In this document: positions 11,401 to 26,400 of the stretch, piece by piece
How the letters are laid out: each line of letters starts with the position of its first letter
How positions within the stretch are numbered: position 1 is the first letter of the stretch
Source: Plectrocnemia conspersa
Taxonomy: Eukaryota; Arthropoda; Insecta; Trichoptera; Polycentropodidae
Length of the DNA stretch: 64,000 nt
Assembly: GCA_009617715.1 (NCBI GenBank)
Contig: VTFK01000021.1
Location: forward strand, 868,001-932,000
Direction: 5' to 3'
Made by a program: the position numbers and the translations under genes
The notes under the pieces: generated by a model
Told to the model about the DNA's origin: nothing
What the model saw: the letters and a program-made list of their open reading frames with translations, nothing else
Database searches by the model: none

Positions 11401-14400
11401 CGCAACAAAAGTCACTTAAATGTCAGTGTTCCTAATCTCGCCTTCGGGAATTTTGTTAATGTCGGATTCGCGTGAATGTCAGACACGCGAGCAGATTTAG
11501 CAGAAAAAGTCTCAATCTCCACTCTCATGAATGAATCTCTTTAACGAGCCAGCGAGTTGAGGAGGAAGGCTTTGAAGACGTGTAATCGGATCGAACTGAA
11601 TTAAGATGGTTGCTCGGACAACCTTGTAGATCTAGTAAAAGTAATTAACGTAATATGTTCAACATTTCAAGATTTTTCTCTCAGTCTCCTCCACAATCGA
11701 TCTCGATCGCGAACATACTGCAGCACTCATCATTGCCGCCAAAGTGTAATTATGCGATCATTACTTTCCAACATTTCTTCTTATAAAACTTGTCTATTAA
11801 TTTCAAGAAATAATTATACAGGTGATCCAATTCGAGTTTCCTATGTTGGCAGCACTGTAAATCAGACAATTGTCAATAATCATGCGTGTTCAAAGTGTCA
11901 AATGTTTGCAACAACACATTTCAAATTGTTCAATTGTTCTACAGAAATAATAATCCTGTACGAAATGTGTATCGAAATTTACGTGAAGATGATGGTAAAT
12001 TTAATAGTCCTACTGAGCGAACAATTCACAACGTAGTGATATTTCTTTTAGAGACTGGAAGCGTTGGAGATATGGTAAGGTCTGTGCATTATAGTGGCGC
12101 CTGTTCAGTCGAGAGTATTGGTGCTGTAAGTGAATGATTTCCCGAAGACCGGGAATTGCCTATTCGTATGGCTCCCTTTGGCGCATTTTGCATCTGGACT
12201 TGCACCTATACCCGTATAAAATTCAGATAACATAATAACTAAAGCCCAGAGACTATGGACAGCGAATAATTTACGCCGATTGGGCGTTAGAGCAGTAGGA
12301 GGTCGATGCTGATTTTTAAAGAAAATCTTCTCAAATAAACCACATCACCTCTCTGGGTATGTTAATAACCAAAATTGCCGCATATGGGGCGAGGAAAATC
12401 TTCATGGGATTCACGAGAGTCCATTACATGACCAAAAAGTGACTGTTTGGTGCGCATTGTGGTCAGGCTGCGTCATTGGGCCTTACTTTTTTTTGAAAAC
12501 GATGAAGGTCGGACTGTAACAGTAAGCGCTATAGGCGCGTGATAACCGATTATTTTTGGCACGAAATTGAATATAATTATGTGGAAGACATGTGGTTCCA
12601 ACAAGACGCTAATATCGTGTATACGCCGACAAACCCGAAACAATGGAGCACCAAAAACCAACATTCGCCAAGTTAGAGCCGAGATACCGTCTAAAATGTA
12701 CGAAAAAGAAGCGATCATTTAATCGATATTATTTTTCATAATTATTGAACTACAGCATACGTTCGATTAATAAAAAAATCCGAAGATATCCCACCTCGTA
12801 CACGGTGGGTTAAATTTGTGGGGGTTTTTTATAGTTCGGAAAGTAAAGTTGGATCATATATGTTGCTCACTATACGTTCGATATGAATTATTATTAAAAA
12901 ATAAAAAAGCTCCTATCTGAAAAAGCTTTTTTAAAGTTTAGAAACTGAAGTTGGATTAGCCTTCATGATACATGCATAGAAACATGCGCTTGTAAATATA
13001 ACACCTTCTTTCATTATTCTCTTAACAATTTATACACAAATAATAACTGGGATTCGTACTGCGCATAAAAATTTAATACTATATATAGCACTAGTTAGAA
13101 GTCAATAAATAATTACATGTGTCGTCAATAAATTACTAGAAAGTATAAATTTTTTTTTTGCATAAATTTATTATAAGCAAGATCCACTTCATAGTTAATT
13201 AAGCTATAATATAAAATTTATATTATAACATACTGAACTAACCTAATTTGTATCGAAATGATTACCCACTGGACACAGGCAATAACAAAATTTATATTAT
13301 ATTGATAATAATTCCATATACCGTGCGAATTCCACTATCTCGAGATTACGTCTGCTTCGGAATCATTACGGCGAGTCGGATGTTTTTTTTAGCAATAATT
13401 AGTTAAAACATATTTTGCGCTGGCGTATAAATTTTATCCATTATTAATCCATTCATGAACTTTTAAGAATCGCAAGGAATTCCAGACTGTATTGTTGGCC
13501 TTTACTGGAAGATTTTATCATTTGGTTACAGCGCGTGACTCACCCACTCCAATGCACGTTGCATCTGTACGCATATGATACCACCACCGCATGTTTCGAT
13601 TTAAGACTGACAGTGGATCGCGTCAGCTAATTGGTTTTAATTGATCGCAACTCGAACGAACCGGCTTATCTCCGATTACTTCTTACGAACGCACTGAAGT
13701 AACTCTTGTTCTTTGCGGTCGTCTATCGGTTTGGATTTATATATTGTATCTATAGCATAGCAGCCGCAGGATGTCCTGATTCCTGCGTCGTTCGTCCTGT
13801 CAGCTCTCTTATCTAGTGACTGTACTGCATCATAAGATAAACATGAACATGTTTATTTTTAGATTCTCTGTGGTCAGTGTTTTAATTAAAATTGTTGCAC
13901 CACGTGCGATAATCATTATGCCGCTGTCATGGTTCGCGTATGCGGTGGAATTTTCATTCAATTAATTTTTTAAACTAATGTATTTATACAGCTATGTTTG
14001 ACAGCCTGTTAATTGTCGTGTGTGCTATTTTTTGTTGTTGAGGGAAAGCACTTATTATTTTATGTCAGGATAATTTTAATCTTGTACAAAGTATAAGATC
14101 TTGAATGTCAGAGTCTTTTCTATAGATAACCTCAAGCTTATGTTTTATAGAGAATCGTTTCTTTTGAGGTCCATATTTCAGTCTCGATCGATGTGTGTGT
14201 GATGCGATGTGAGACGCCGTATAACGACGCAATTACGAGTTCAACAAAACGGTTTCACCCGTTCACCCCTATGGTCTGGGGTCTCTTGCGAGGTCGCAGC
14301 TCTAAGCGTACTACAGAGTTGTGTGCAGCATCTTAAGAATCGCGGTGAGATATGTGATTTAATCTAAGCAAAACTCGGGTCGTGCGGGGTCACCTAGTAA

Positions 14401-17400
14401 CGGCCTTGGTTTACGTGTCTTTCTAGCCTAAGTAGCCCCGAGGATGGTACTTCACCACCTTTTTGGTATTAAGTATACCCTATAGACTGCGAAGGGTCGG
14501 ATAGGATGATTTTACGCTCCACGAGCGAAGAGAAAATGAAGGATTTTCTTCATTAACCCTCTTTGTGACAACGTGACGTGGTTGGATAGATTTATAGTGA
14601 GATGGCAGATAGATGTTTTTATTATTTATAAGTTCTTTTCGACGCATTATTTATGGGTTTTTCTCACAATGTCAATGATTGAACTGATGAGAAGAATGAG
14701 AGTAATAGATATTTGTTTTACAATTCAATGCAATGAAGCGTAAATTAATAAAAAAATGAACATATGTCGTGTTGTATAGTTATTGTATGCAATCCTCATT
14801 GTTAATGAAACTATGTAATTATAATATAAAAAAAATAGCTAGAATATCTATGACAATTGAGTTGAAAATAATGATTATATTGTTGCAATGTCACAAGTTT
14901 TTTTTAGTATTATTCAATGTGATGGTTTCAAAATTTCGTCGATTCCATCACTCTTATTTTAGGCAGAAAGGCGAAAGTTGTATTATAGTCGACAGATTTC
15001 TAAGAGAACGTGTGCATTATATTATATTTTTGTAAATATGCGTAGCAGTGGTGTTGCGTCCATACAAATTGTCGCTTTCCATGTTTCATTTCCTGAATAA
15101 ATCACTATATTTTTTAAACTTTAATTTTTGTGTATTTTTTAACTAAAAAACATTAGTCGTTATCGCGTGTAATGCAAATGTATTGCGGGATTTACGAACG
15201 CGTTTATTCATTTTATCAAATTGAGTAAAACTCTACGCATTTCATACAACAGTTCGAATTATTCGAACTCTTTATTTGTTATAGTATCACTATGCTGTAC
15301 GCATCAAGCGTTGTTTTATTTCTATCTATTTTTTCAAGTTTCGATTTCAGCTATTACGATTGTTGATATTTTGCGGTGGTGTTTAACATAACATACAGCT
15401 GTGGCCAATTGAAAGTTGACATGGCGGTTCTTATACGTATTTTGATTATTTAATCAACTTTGATGCATTTTTTTACACGTTTTCGAATTTATAATAGATA
15501 AGTATATTTGTTTACTTTCGTTTTCCGTTAATACTGTCAAAAAAATACGGGTATTGTAAGATTAGGAATGTATATTTGCGTCAATTTTGGGAAAGGTGTA
15601 TTTTTTTCGTCGTCTCAGCAAGTGCATAATGGCGAGCCTCCAACTGAACACGTGTCCGCGACTTTTTTTTTGGTTCTATTCAAAGATTTAAAAATATGAA
15701 GCTTGTAAATAAAACACTTTAATAACATCTTGCTCAGATAATTTAACTCGGTTATTCTCGAGTTATTTAAGCAATCGTAGACAGTTTGTAACCTATGGTG
15801 GACAATTGTCAAAAGAATATTTTACCCCTTCGGGGGTTCCTCAAGGATTCAATCTGGGTCCTCTGCTTTTTGTGTTATTTATTAATGACATAAATACAGC
15901 AATTAAAAATTCAAGTTTTCTTCTGTACGCAGATGATTTAAAATTATATAAATGCATTCGATCTGTTGTGGACTCCTTCTCTCTACAAAGTGATTTAGAC
16001 TCTCTGTGGAGATGGGCTTCCATTAACCGTCTGCCCTTTAGTGTCGGAAAATGCCATACTGTGTCATTTTCTCGATCCCGTTCGCCATCAGTTTATTTCT
16101 ACCATCTCGGTGGTAACATTTTGACTAGAGAAACTTCCACTAAAGATCTCGGAATCACTTTCGTGAGCAAATGGAGGTTCTCTCTACACATACACGACGT
16201 CTGTGATAAATCTTCCAAGATGCTCGGCTTTGTTATGAGGAATGCCTTTCACTTTGACAATCCGTCAGTTATTCGCATCTTCTATGATACCTTAGTTCGT
16301 AGCATTCTTGAATCGGGATCTATAATTTGGAATCCCCGAATACCCAAATATTCCCTTTTAGTGGAAAAAATTCAAAAAAGGTATTTAAGATACCTTTACA
16401 AAGGGACATTTGGTTATTATCCGTACTTATATCCCAGCGCCTTTCTTTTAGGAGCGTTGGGATATGATTCGTTGAGTTCTCGCAGAAAGCTGTATGTCGC
16501 TAAGCATTTTTTCAAATTACTAAAAGGTGCTGTCGACAATCCAGCTATTCTCGAGGAATTCCAGTTTTGGGTTCCGGAACATTTTCGAGAATCACGATCG
16601 AGACCTCTTTTAATGGCCGTTAGGGCTAGGACATCCGCACTTGCCGACTCGCCTATAGCTGTGGCCATCCGGCTCCTTAATACGCTGGCATTACATATTG
16701 ACTTATTTAATGTTAGCTACGAGGATCTGATCCAGTTTGTATCATTTAATTTTAATATTTTATAATTTTTTGTTATGCTTAAGTATTGTTATATTTATGT
16801 ATATATACGTTTTTTTTTATGTTTTATAAATTTAAAATTTGTTTTCGACCATCGTGGCGCATTGGGGTAACCTGTTAGGCCACGATGGTCTTAATTTAAT
16901 CTAAAAAATAATCTTAACAAAATTATTTTGACGTAATTTTACTTTTGTTTAAATTGTGTAATCTATAGATAAAGGATTAATTTAGTGAAAGTTTGAATTG
17001 AAAAACTATAATTGGACTGACAGAACGCGCCGATGGCATGGCGCAGAATCGTCTTGCAAAATGGGTTCAGCAATAAAGTTCTTCAAGAGATGGAATAAAG
17101 TCGTTTTATACAACCAATTTATATATTTTTGAATTCATGGTGCCCTGAGCGAAGTTTACGAGCCCAATCCATAAGCTGTCATGCACCCCCAGATCATCAC
17201 ATGAGTGCTTGATGAATCGATTAATGCATTTGGGATGAAATCTTTCGCCTTTTCTACGACGCACAGTCTTTTACCATCTGCTCCAAATATATTAAATTTG
17301 GATTTGTCAGAGAAAGCCACTCTTTTCCAATCTTCAACGGTCCAATGGCGATGAGCTTTTGACCATTCAAGGCGATTCTTTTTCATTTTCTCAGTAAATA

Positions 17401-20400
17401 GTGTTTTTTGCTGGGTTTCGCGCTTTAAATCCAGCTTCAACTAAACGTCTATTCATCTCGAAATATTTGAGTTTGAAGTAGATTTCAATTCTATTTGTAT
17501 TTCAGCAGCAGTTTTGAATCGATATTTTTTTATGATATCCTTTATTCTGCGGTCTTTTCGAGCAGACCTCATACGCTTCCGACCACCCTCTTGCACCCTC
17601 TCTAGAATTCATGTTTCGTGATATTTTTTTAATAAATTTTCAAATAGCAGAACCACTAAGCCCCACTCTTCGCACAATTTCTAGAATTGAAACTTTTCTT
17701 CGAGATAGACTATTATTTTAGATTGTACCGTGATCAACATTTTTTTAGATCTCTATGATTTTGGGTTTGTCTTTACATAACCGAGGGTAACGTGCAACTG
17801 AGGAGGCTTTACAAGTTAAAATTTCTTGTAACTTATTACCACAGATGCACTTGATAATAAAAAATACAATAGAAACAAGTTTTAAGAAAAGAATGCATTT
17901 TAATAATAGAAATTGTGAAATATTGCCTATGAAACTTTCAATTGGTGACAGCTGTTGCTTACGTTTTTTTTATTTAATATTAGTCATAATAAAATTCCAT
18001 GCACTTACACTGGTGTGTAGATATTATGTTTTTCAAAGGACAATATTTTCAATTCACATACGCTCATGTTATTATGTGAACAGTATTCAAATGAGTTAAA
18101 ATTCGGTCTTAGTTTGTCCTGGCTGGTTTAAATTCAAAAACATATTAGATAGGTGTTGCTTCAATACTCCATGCCTTGCATTCAACACATTGTGGATACA
18201 TAATTGAGACGCGAATTCGTTCCGTCGGTCACTTCCAAATTTAAGACTTCTAAGATAGCGGCGTATTTCAACGGAGGTCGTTCACGTGTCCATCGGTTCA
18301 TCATTGGTAGATCACGATCGATATTTTTTTCCACCACATCGAACTCTTGCATAACTCAAAACAGTAAAAATAGACGATAGCACAGAACAGCGAGAGAGAG
18401 AGAAAGAGGGGAACCGGAATTGGCAGTTTTATTTTTACGGTCCAATTTTGGCATTTTCGCGACGTTATTTTCCTCTCCTGCCGAGAATTATTATCAACTC
18501 TTGGGTGTTGCGTCACCGATGAGAGCAGCGAGCCAACCTTGACCCATGGAGGATTTCTATTTTCGAACACACTTTTTCTCATCACTTGGGAGTCTCGGAT
18601 AAGCCTCGTAATTCCTATGGAGGCTTTATTTAATACGGGCGATAATAAAGAGAAACGATCGAGAGGGAGACACTCGATGCCCGTGAAGTATCTGATTATT
18701 ATTAGCGCAATTAAATTTCAAATTAATATTTGTAAATCAGTTGCAAAAATATACAATGTATGCATTTTGAAAGTAATTGTATTTGCATCTTTCTACTTTC
18801 TTTTTTGTATGTTTTCGAACGCACTATTTTTAAAATTTATTAATTCATTAAATTTTGCTCTTGTAATGATGTACATATGTACATATAGATCGGGATCGTT
18901 TCATAAGTCTGCGTTTTTTACCTTGTGTGCTGGCTAAAAAACACGTTTAGCTTGTATGCTTTCTTCTGTATCGTTAGTCTGCTTTGATGACAGCCCTAAT
19001 ATCCTCACTAACAACCTCTAAGGACTACCCGTAGATATTCAATGTAAAAAATTCCCGGAACGAAATTTGTATAAACAAATATAACAATTTTTAAATGAAT
19101 GGCATCCTTGCCCATTGCATTACATATGATTTTAACTGCTATTGTCGCTTTAAAATTCATAAGGCATAATGTAGATTAACTGAGATTTTTTAATCTCCAT
19201 TGCCATTGTTGATTTCGGGTTGAAAATATCAAAATAAAAAATATCCCGTTACTAAACAGCATTATTGATACGACTACTGTTACCAAACACTGAAAAAATA
19301 CTGAAATTATCGGTAATATAAAAAAGAAAAAGAAACGCAAAGACTAATAAGGGACCACCTGATACTTCTGTTCAAACATGTACTTGTATGCATTATTTAA
19401 AATACACACGAAATAGCAGCGTACAACTAAAATAAACGTGCAGCCTTCCACATAAATTGTTCCAGCTCTTTGTACCTATCGCAGAAAACATTATTGTGTC
19501 TGCCTTGCTCGCTAAGAAGCTGCGTGGAGTGTACTCGCAACAAAAAATCGATAAGCATCCATTGATTGTCGACATCTCATCACAGCAACTTTAAAAATAT
19601 AGCGAATACTCATTAATGAGCATTATTTTCAATTGCTGTATGTATGTATGAGTTGCTGGATCCCTTTGCAGAATAATAAGTTCATAACAAAATTGGTCAT
19701 ATGCTCTCTAAAATTTGGTATATACTACATCAACCTAGAGTCCTAGACTAATACCGAAATTTTCAATACCGGTATTTACAGTATTATTATTATTTTAATT
19801 AATTAACCGAAAAAATAACCAGAGTACCGTTCGCATTTTTTTTAATTTTTGTTTATTACATAATTAAATAATACATTTTTATAAACATATATATTTACAT
19901 TTCATTGGTTGCTGGTTAATTACCATTATCACAATTTACGATTGATTAGCAAAATTAAGAGGAATTACAAAAATAAGAATAATAAAAAAACATAAAATAC
20001 GTTAAGTTTAGGTCAAAGTACATAAACACCTTTAACAAAAAAAAAAAAATATAAATTATAAATATATATTTTTAATATAAAACTCGTGGACCTGGAGCTG
20101 TTAAATTAATAGATAAAATTTATGCGTCAGAGCAAGATGTGCTTTGGCATTTTGTGTTTATATTTAAATTTGAGTTTGTTTTTGTCGTAATCACCGATTC
20201 TTGAGATTAACGGGTTAGTATGATTTCGCGGTATTTTTTTTATAATAATTATTAGTATGGTGGTGAACATGTTCTTTAATAGTTGGAATTAAATATTTAT
20301 TATGAAGTTTTTTTGAGGTTAGTATAAAAGGTGTATTATAAATTTTTTATAGCTTTATTTTGAACAACTTGTAGCTTAGAAAAGTTAAGTATTACGTATT

Positions 20401-23400
20401 ACTCCACACTGGGCAGGCGTAAGTCATTGCCGGTCTGATTAATTGCTTATATAATAGAATTTTATTTTTAGTATTTAGCGCACTTTTTCGATTAAAATTG
20501 GTTTTAACGCCGCAATGGCTGCGAGCCCTTTAGATTTAAGTTCGGTTATATGTTTATTAAATTTAAGCTTGGAGTCAGGTGAATTCGAGGTACTTAACGC
20601 TCGCCTTCCATTCTATACACTTTCCTGCTCGCTTATAATAGTCGGGGGGCAAAGGTTGTCTTCGAGTTGTAAAATTATAGCCTCCGTTTTGTCCTGATTT
20701 ATTTTTTTTTTTCCACTTTTTTGAAATAATTACTTAAGAGAGTTAAGGATTTTTTGCAATTTTATTGAAATAGGCTTAAGACCGTAAGAGCTACTCATTA
20801 TCGCCGTATCATCGGCATACATTGAAAGACAAGTATTTTTTTTAAAATAGGTATATCATTTGTGTACAAAATGAAAGGAACGGTCAAGTAAACTCCCTGA
20901 GGAACACCAGCTGGGATATTACGCGGTATCGATTGTTCATTATTTACTGAAACAACATAACTTCGACGATCAAGGTAGGGCGTAACAAGTGTAGCAGATA
21001 GTTAGGGTTTTTATATTTGTGGAGTTTGTAAATCAACCCATCATGCCACACAGTATCAAACGCTTTTTCCACATCTAACAATAAGAGTCCCGTTGATTTT
21101 TTCATGTTAAAATTAGCAGAGATGTGCTCTGTTAACCTATTGAGCTGATGAGTCGTAGAGTGGTTTTCGCGGAAGCCAAATTGTTCATTGATAATTTTAT
21201 TCCCCAAAGATCCCTTTAAACGTGATAAAATTATTTTTTCAAATAGTTTACTGAATGACGGTAATAAGCTTATTGGACGATAATTAATTGCGATAGTGTT
21301 ATCCTTTCCTGGCTTTTCTAATTGGGTGGATCTTTGCGGTTTTCCAAATGGCGGGAAAGTACCCGAAAGATAAGCAGGCATTAAAATATTTGTTAGATAA
21401 TTGATGCTAATTCTCGGAAGTTGTTTTATCGTAACGTTATCTAATTTATCTATACCGGGACTTTTTTCTATTCTTTAAATTTTTTTTTATGATGTTATTA
21501 ACTTCTGATAAACCAACTTTGTTCACTAAACTAATATCTACGCTAGATGAATTAATATTTCGTATCGCACGGGCGACTTTGTTGTCTATTTTTTGAATCT
21601 AAGTAATTTACAGTAAGCGAATAAGATGTGGAGAAAGCGCTTTGGCTAAATTTTCTGCCTTATCCTTGTTCGTGCATGCGATGGTGTTTCCATTTTTTTA
21701 ATGGGGGTATTTCCGAATGTTTATATTTAAGTGATTTAGTTATTTTCCATAAGGAATTATCTGCCGGGTTTAGATTTTTTTAGTTTACGCGTCCACGATT
21801 CGTTTTTTATTTGCTGAATTTTTTATCGCGAATATAACTAGTTACGCGGTTTATTACAGATTTAAGTCGCGGAGATTTATTATTTTGCCACTGTTTTCTT
21901 AGTTTATTTTTGATTTTTTTATTATTTCGATAAGTTGTGGAGTAAGTTGATTTTTTATTATTATGATTTTTTACGCGTCGGAATTGATGATATTTTTGGC
22001 TTCTTCGATAACATATGTTAAATAACTGATATCATCGTCAATTTGTTTAATGTTATGCGGAGTATAATTCTGTCGCTCATCTTGCAAACGAGACTCGACT
22101 ATATCTTTAAACTTTTTCCAGTCAGCTTTTAAATAGTCAAAAAGCGTTTCAGAGACTACCTCCGCTGAACCCTCCAGCGAGAATAACACTGGAAGATGGT
22201 CAGAAGACAATGCCTGAACGCAATACATTTCTGACGTATTTAAGTTACCCTTGACCAAAGCAATATCCAGAATTGACGGCGTCATGTGATTGGAAGGGTA
22301 ATGCGACGGTGAATTTGGAAAGTTAACAATCGTGTCAGAGTCGCTCAAGTAGTTAAAAAGTGACGCTCCAGATCGATTTGCCCCAGAACAGCCCCAATGC
22401 ATATGACGGGCATTGAAGTCCCCAGTCAGAATGACCGAGTCTCCTAGAGAAAATATCGAATCTAGATCACTCCGGAGCAGTTCGTCACTAGGCGAATTAT
22501 ACCCGCAGCAATTATTATTATTTTATTTTTATGAATAATTTGAATCGCGACGGTTTCTAGATTATTAGTGTTAGTGTTTATACGTGCGTGTTTTATCGAT
22601 TTTTTAACAAATATCGCGACCCCTCCGCCTGGCCTTGAGGGTCGGTCCCTCGAATGCAGGCAAAGTTAGGTAAATATACGTTAACATGTGGTTTTAGATA
22701 AGTTTCGGTGACTACGACAATATCAAGTTTGTACTCACTGATTAACAGCTCCAGCTCTCCGGTTTTGTTACGGATCCCACGGGAATTCCACGTCATGAGT
22801 TGAATGTCTTCTTTAGAAGAGGTCATCGAGATACTCGACCATCATCAAAGCAATTTCAATTTTGCTAGCGCACTTTCCGGCCTTAGTTCGGATTTCCTGG
22901 AGGATAGTCAGCATCCTGCGAAGCTCATCAGTAGACATGGCTTCTGATGAGGGCTTCTCAGACTTTCGGGCTTGGGGGCGTTGTTGCGTCTTAATTGGGG
23001 TGGCTTCCGGGACGATAGTCAGTTTTTTCACTGCTGTACCGTTCGCATGATTCACCGTGTTTATTGATTAGTAAAACCAAAACATTCTAATAACCCGGCA
23101 ACTATTTTTTTGATATAATAAATATTTTAAATACAAATTATTTTAATTAAAACACTGTAATATTTTTGAAAATCTTTCTTTTTTGAAAAAATAAATCTAG
23201 GACAACTTGTCTTTGATCGATCGCTTCTATTTTTTAATACATGAGACCAAAGCACCATTTGCCAATTTATTCCAATTAAATATATTACTCATTATTTTTT
23301 GTCAGTTATGATTATTCGAAAGAACCTTATGGGAAAAGAGACCTTAAAAATTGTAAAACTGTTTGTTCAAAGCGACATATTTAAAAAAACAGATTGAGAA

Positions 23401-26400
23401 GTGATTTATTTATAATATTTTATTTTAATTATTGCACATTTAATATTTATTTAAGAATATCTCAATTATATTTATTTTGGAAAGATTTATTTCTACGCAT
23501 GTTAAAAGTAACATTAATTAAATTTGAGCTATAAATGTTTATCTAAATATTATAGAATGAAAAATACGTGAATACTGCATAACCCTTGTAGTTCCAGACA
23601 ATTCGGCTTAACTTTTCTTTTTTAAAATCGTTGATTTACATTTTTGAAATAAATTGTATAATATTATGTGTTTTAAAAAATTTAAACTCTTTTTGTACTC
23701 TCAATAATATTTAATATTAGCAATAATATTTAGTTGTTACAACAATAAAAAAATCATATATTTGTCATATTTATTTACTTAAAAAATATAATATCATATA
23801 AATAAAATTTGATGTATAAAAACACTCTTCAAAACATTTTAACTATTACTTATTTTAATTATATTGTATAGTACAATCTTTTTTTAGTTTGGTACCAGAC
23901 AAAAGTTAACATTGTGTTATTTTCCAATGATTTTTTTTAAAACATACATTTTGCGCAAATTTTTCAAATACGTATTTTATAAATATTAAGACTTACTTAT
24001 TGCTAATATTTAATGTTTATGTTTTGTAAAGCATATTCCATGGACTATTTGGGTAAAAATATGTCTGAATGGAGATAAACATGTACAAATACCTGCTTTT
24101 ATTTGCAATACCTGCTTTTGTTTTCACTTCGCCAGCCATCCTTATCACAAAAAAGAGCGATGTTATTTCTATTACATGACAATAACTGGGAACTGCTAGG
24201 TACCGTTAGACTCGCCTGGAATATAGCAAATGTATTCATTCATGTTGACACGTCGTGCATATAATACAAAAATATCATAAATATGCTTTATTAAATTTTA
24301 AATTAAAATAATATTGGCCGGTGTGATTTTTTGCATAGGTAGGTTGGGTCGATATTTCGACCCATTAGTACTAAACGGGATAATAATTTTCTACTTCGAT
24401 AAAACTACTTAAATCAAACCCCTACAGTGTGCATCATCTTATTCTCCGTTTCTGCTTTCAAGCAATATGGGCATCATCGTTTTCGTTGTTCTGTGCCATG
24501 GAATGGAGATATCGTTTTCAACAAATATTTTCGGTACTACCAGTATTTCATTTTGTAATACCGGTAGTACCAAATAATGGTATTACCGTATTGCATAATA
24601 CTTTATATCACACATTGACTTAATTTCTATCAGTCAAAATTATTCCCGAGTAGCATTTTGTTATGTAAGTCTAAAATTAAATTTTGCGACATGCAGTAAA
24701 CTTTAACATGAACATTGCTCATTATAAAATATTAAATAATAAATTAAATATGAATGTCGTATCCACCCTTAAAATTTATTAGGCATACGACGTCGCTAGG
24801 CAACGTGAATTTTCGCCTCTGCTCTGTTGAGGAATCGACGTTTTTACGATCCGGATTGCGTTTTTATGCTCGGTGAAAAAGATCGGTTATCTCTCCGTTG
24901 CGGTTAACGCCGCCTTTTCGGTCATTATACCGTTAAAAGTTAACCATTTTATTACATTATTTTGAACCGCGCGCTATCGCTCTCGATAAAATAAACTTTC
25001 GTTCATAATCGCGAGTTTTCCATCTCTCTCGCTCGGTCGCTATTTCACTTTTAGCGAAAACGCTTCGGGAAACATTTATCCTTGTTTATCGATGCCGTGG
25101 GAAAACACCGTGCAGTTATTTTTCTTGAAGTAGTGGCTGTGTGCAAAATACACTGTTTACGTATACGTGAACACCTACGTAACGACGCAAACGTCTACGT
25201 ATAAAACGCACGTAAAATTATTATGAGCGCTGAGGCTACACGTTAACATAATGAATTGGTAAAGTTCGCTGGGAGGAACATTTTAAATTATTCAATGTGT
25301 GGCCTTTCTTACTATTTACTTAGCTTTGTGCGGTATAGTTTATCTACACTACATCATAAAAAACTTTTATACTTCATTCCCATTGATGTCGTAATTATAT
25401 GATCTAATAAGGCACATGTGGAATCTGTGTTTATTTTCTTACATAAAAAGGGATGAACTATAAACTAAAGGTTAAGGTGTGGTGTTGTCGATAGCTGGAT
25501 CAATCTGTATGTTGTTCATTATCTGACATTCATAATTATAAATAGTTCTTTATTATTTAATAATTAATACGGTATACGCATTATAAATACAGAACATGGT
25601 TCAACTATTCATATATAACTTTTATATAGAAAATGTTCTCCGTTTAGATGTAAATAAACAAATAAATAATGCGCACATTTTTTCTCGTTTTCTTGGATTT
25701 TCCACCGCGTTAATAAACAACGTATGATTCATACTCTTATGTATTTTTGTTTCGCACTGAATGAACGGCGATCACAAATTGGATTTCGTACGATAACAGA
25801 TAATCGTATGCATATCGCACACGGAGCGAAAACGACACCTTTCAATGTCAAGGTTTCACCTCGTGATTCATTCATTGTATACACATTTAAAAAGAACGCC
25901 ACACACGACCGGCACTCATGACTAATAATTCTGTTAATAATCTACACACACGCACTGCGTGCACCTAATCGTATATATGTTGCTATGGAGATTGAGCTCT
26001 ATGATATTATTGAATACGGTTTGTTCGTTCGTTGTCATACAAATTGCAAAATCAGATTTGTATACAGCGCAACAATCGCCATGAATTTTATGGCATTTAA
26101 ATCGTTAGTATTTAATAGCACATTCTAAAGTACGTATAAAGGTAATCTCGCTTACATTGCCCTCTTGCTCGTGACGTCACGAATAAACTGCGACTCAGCA
26201 GTTAGGCCTTTAAATATATGGTGTTAATCAGTCATACTGAATGTAAACTATTTTTATATTGAATAGTTAAGGACATACATATATCGTATTAGATAAACCT
26301 TGGCAAATATTTTGACCACTCAAAAATAATTTTAGGTCCGATGAACAGATGGTGAATGATTGTCTGATAAAATACTTTATTCGAAAGGAATCTATATATT

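Noticed and set aside
14140..14420. Possible structural RNA gene
   Set aside because: Moderate GC and a few short pairings, but no recognisable RNA family signature.
18539..18937. 132-codon + frame
   Set aside because: AT-rich hydrophobic chance frame; no domain and it overlaps repeat DNA at its end.
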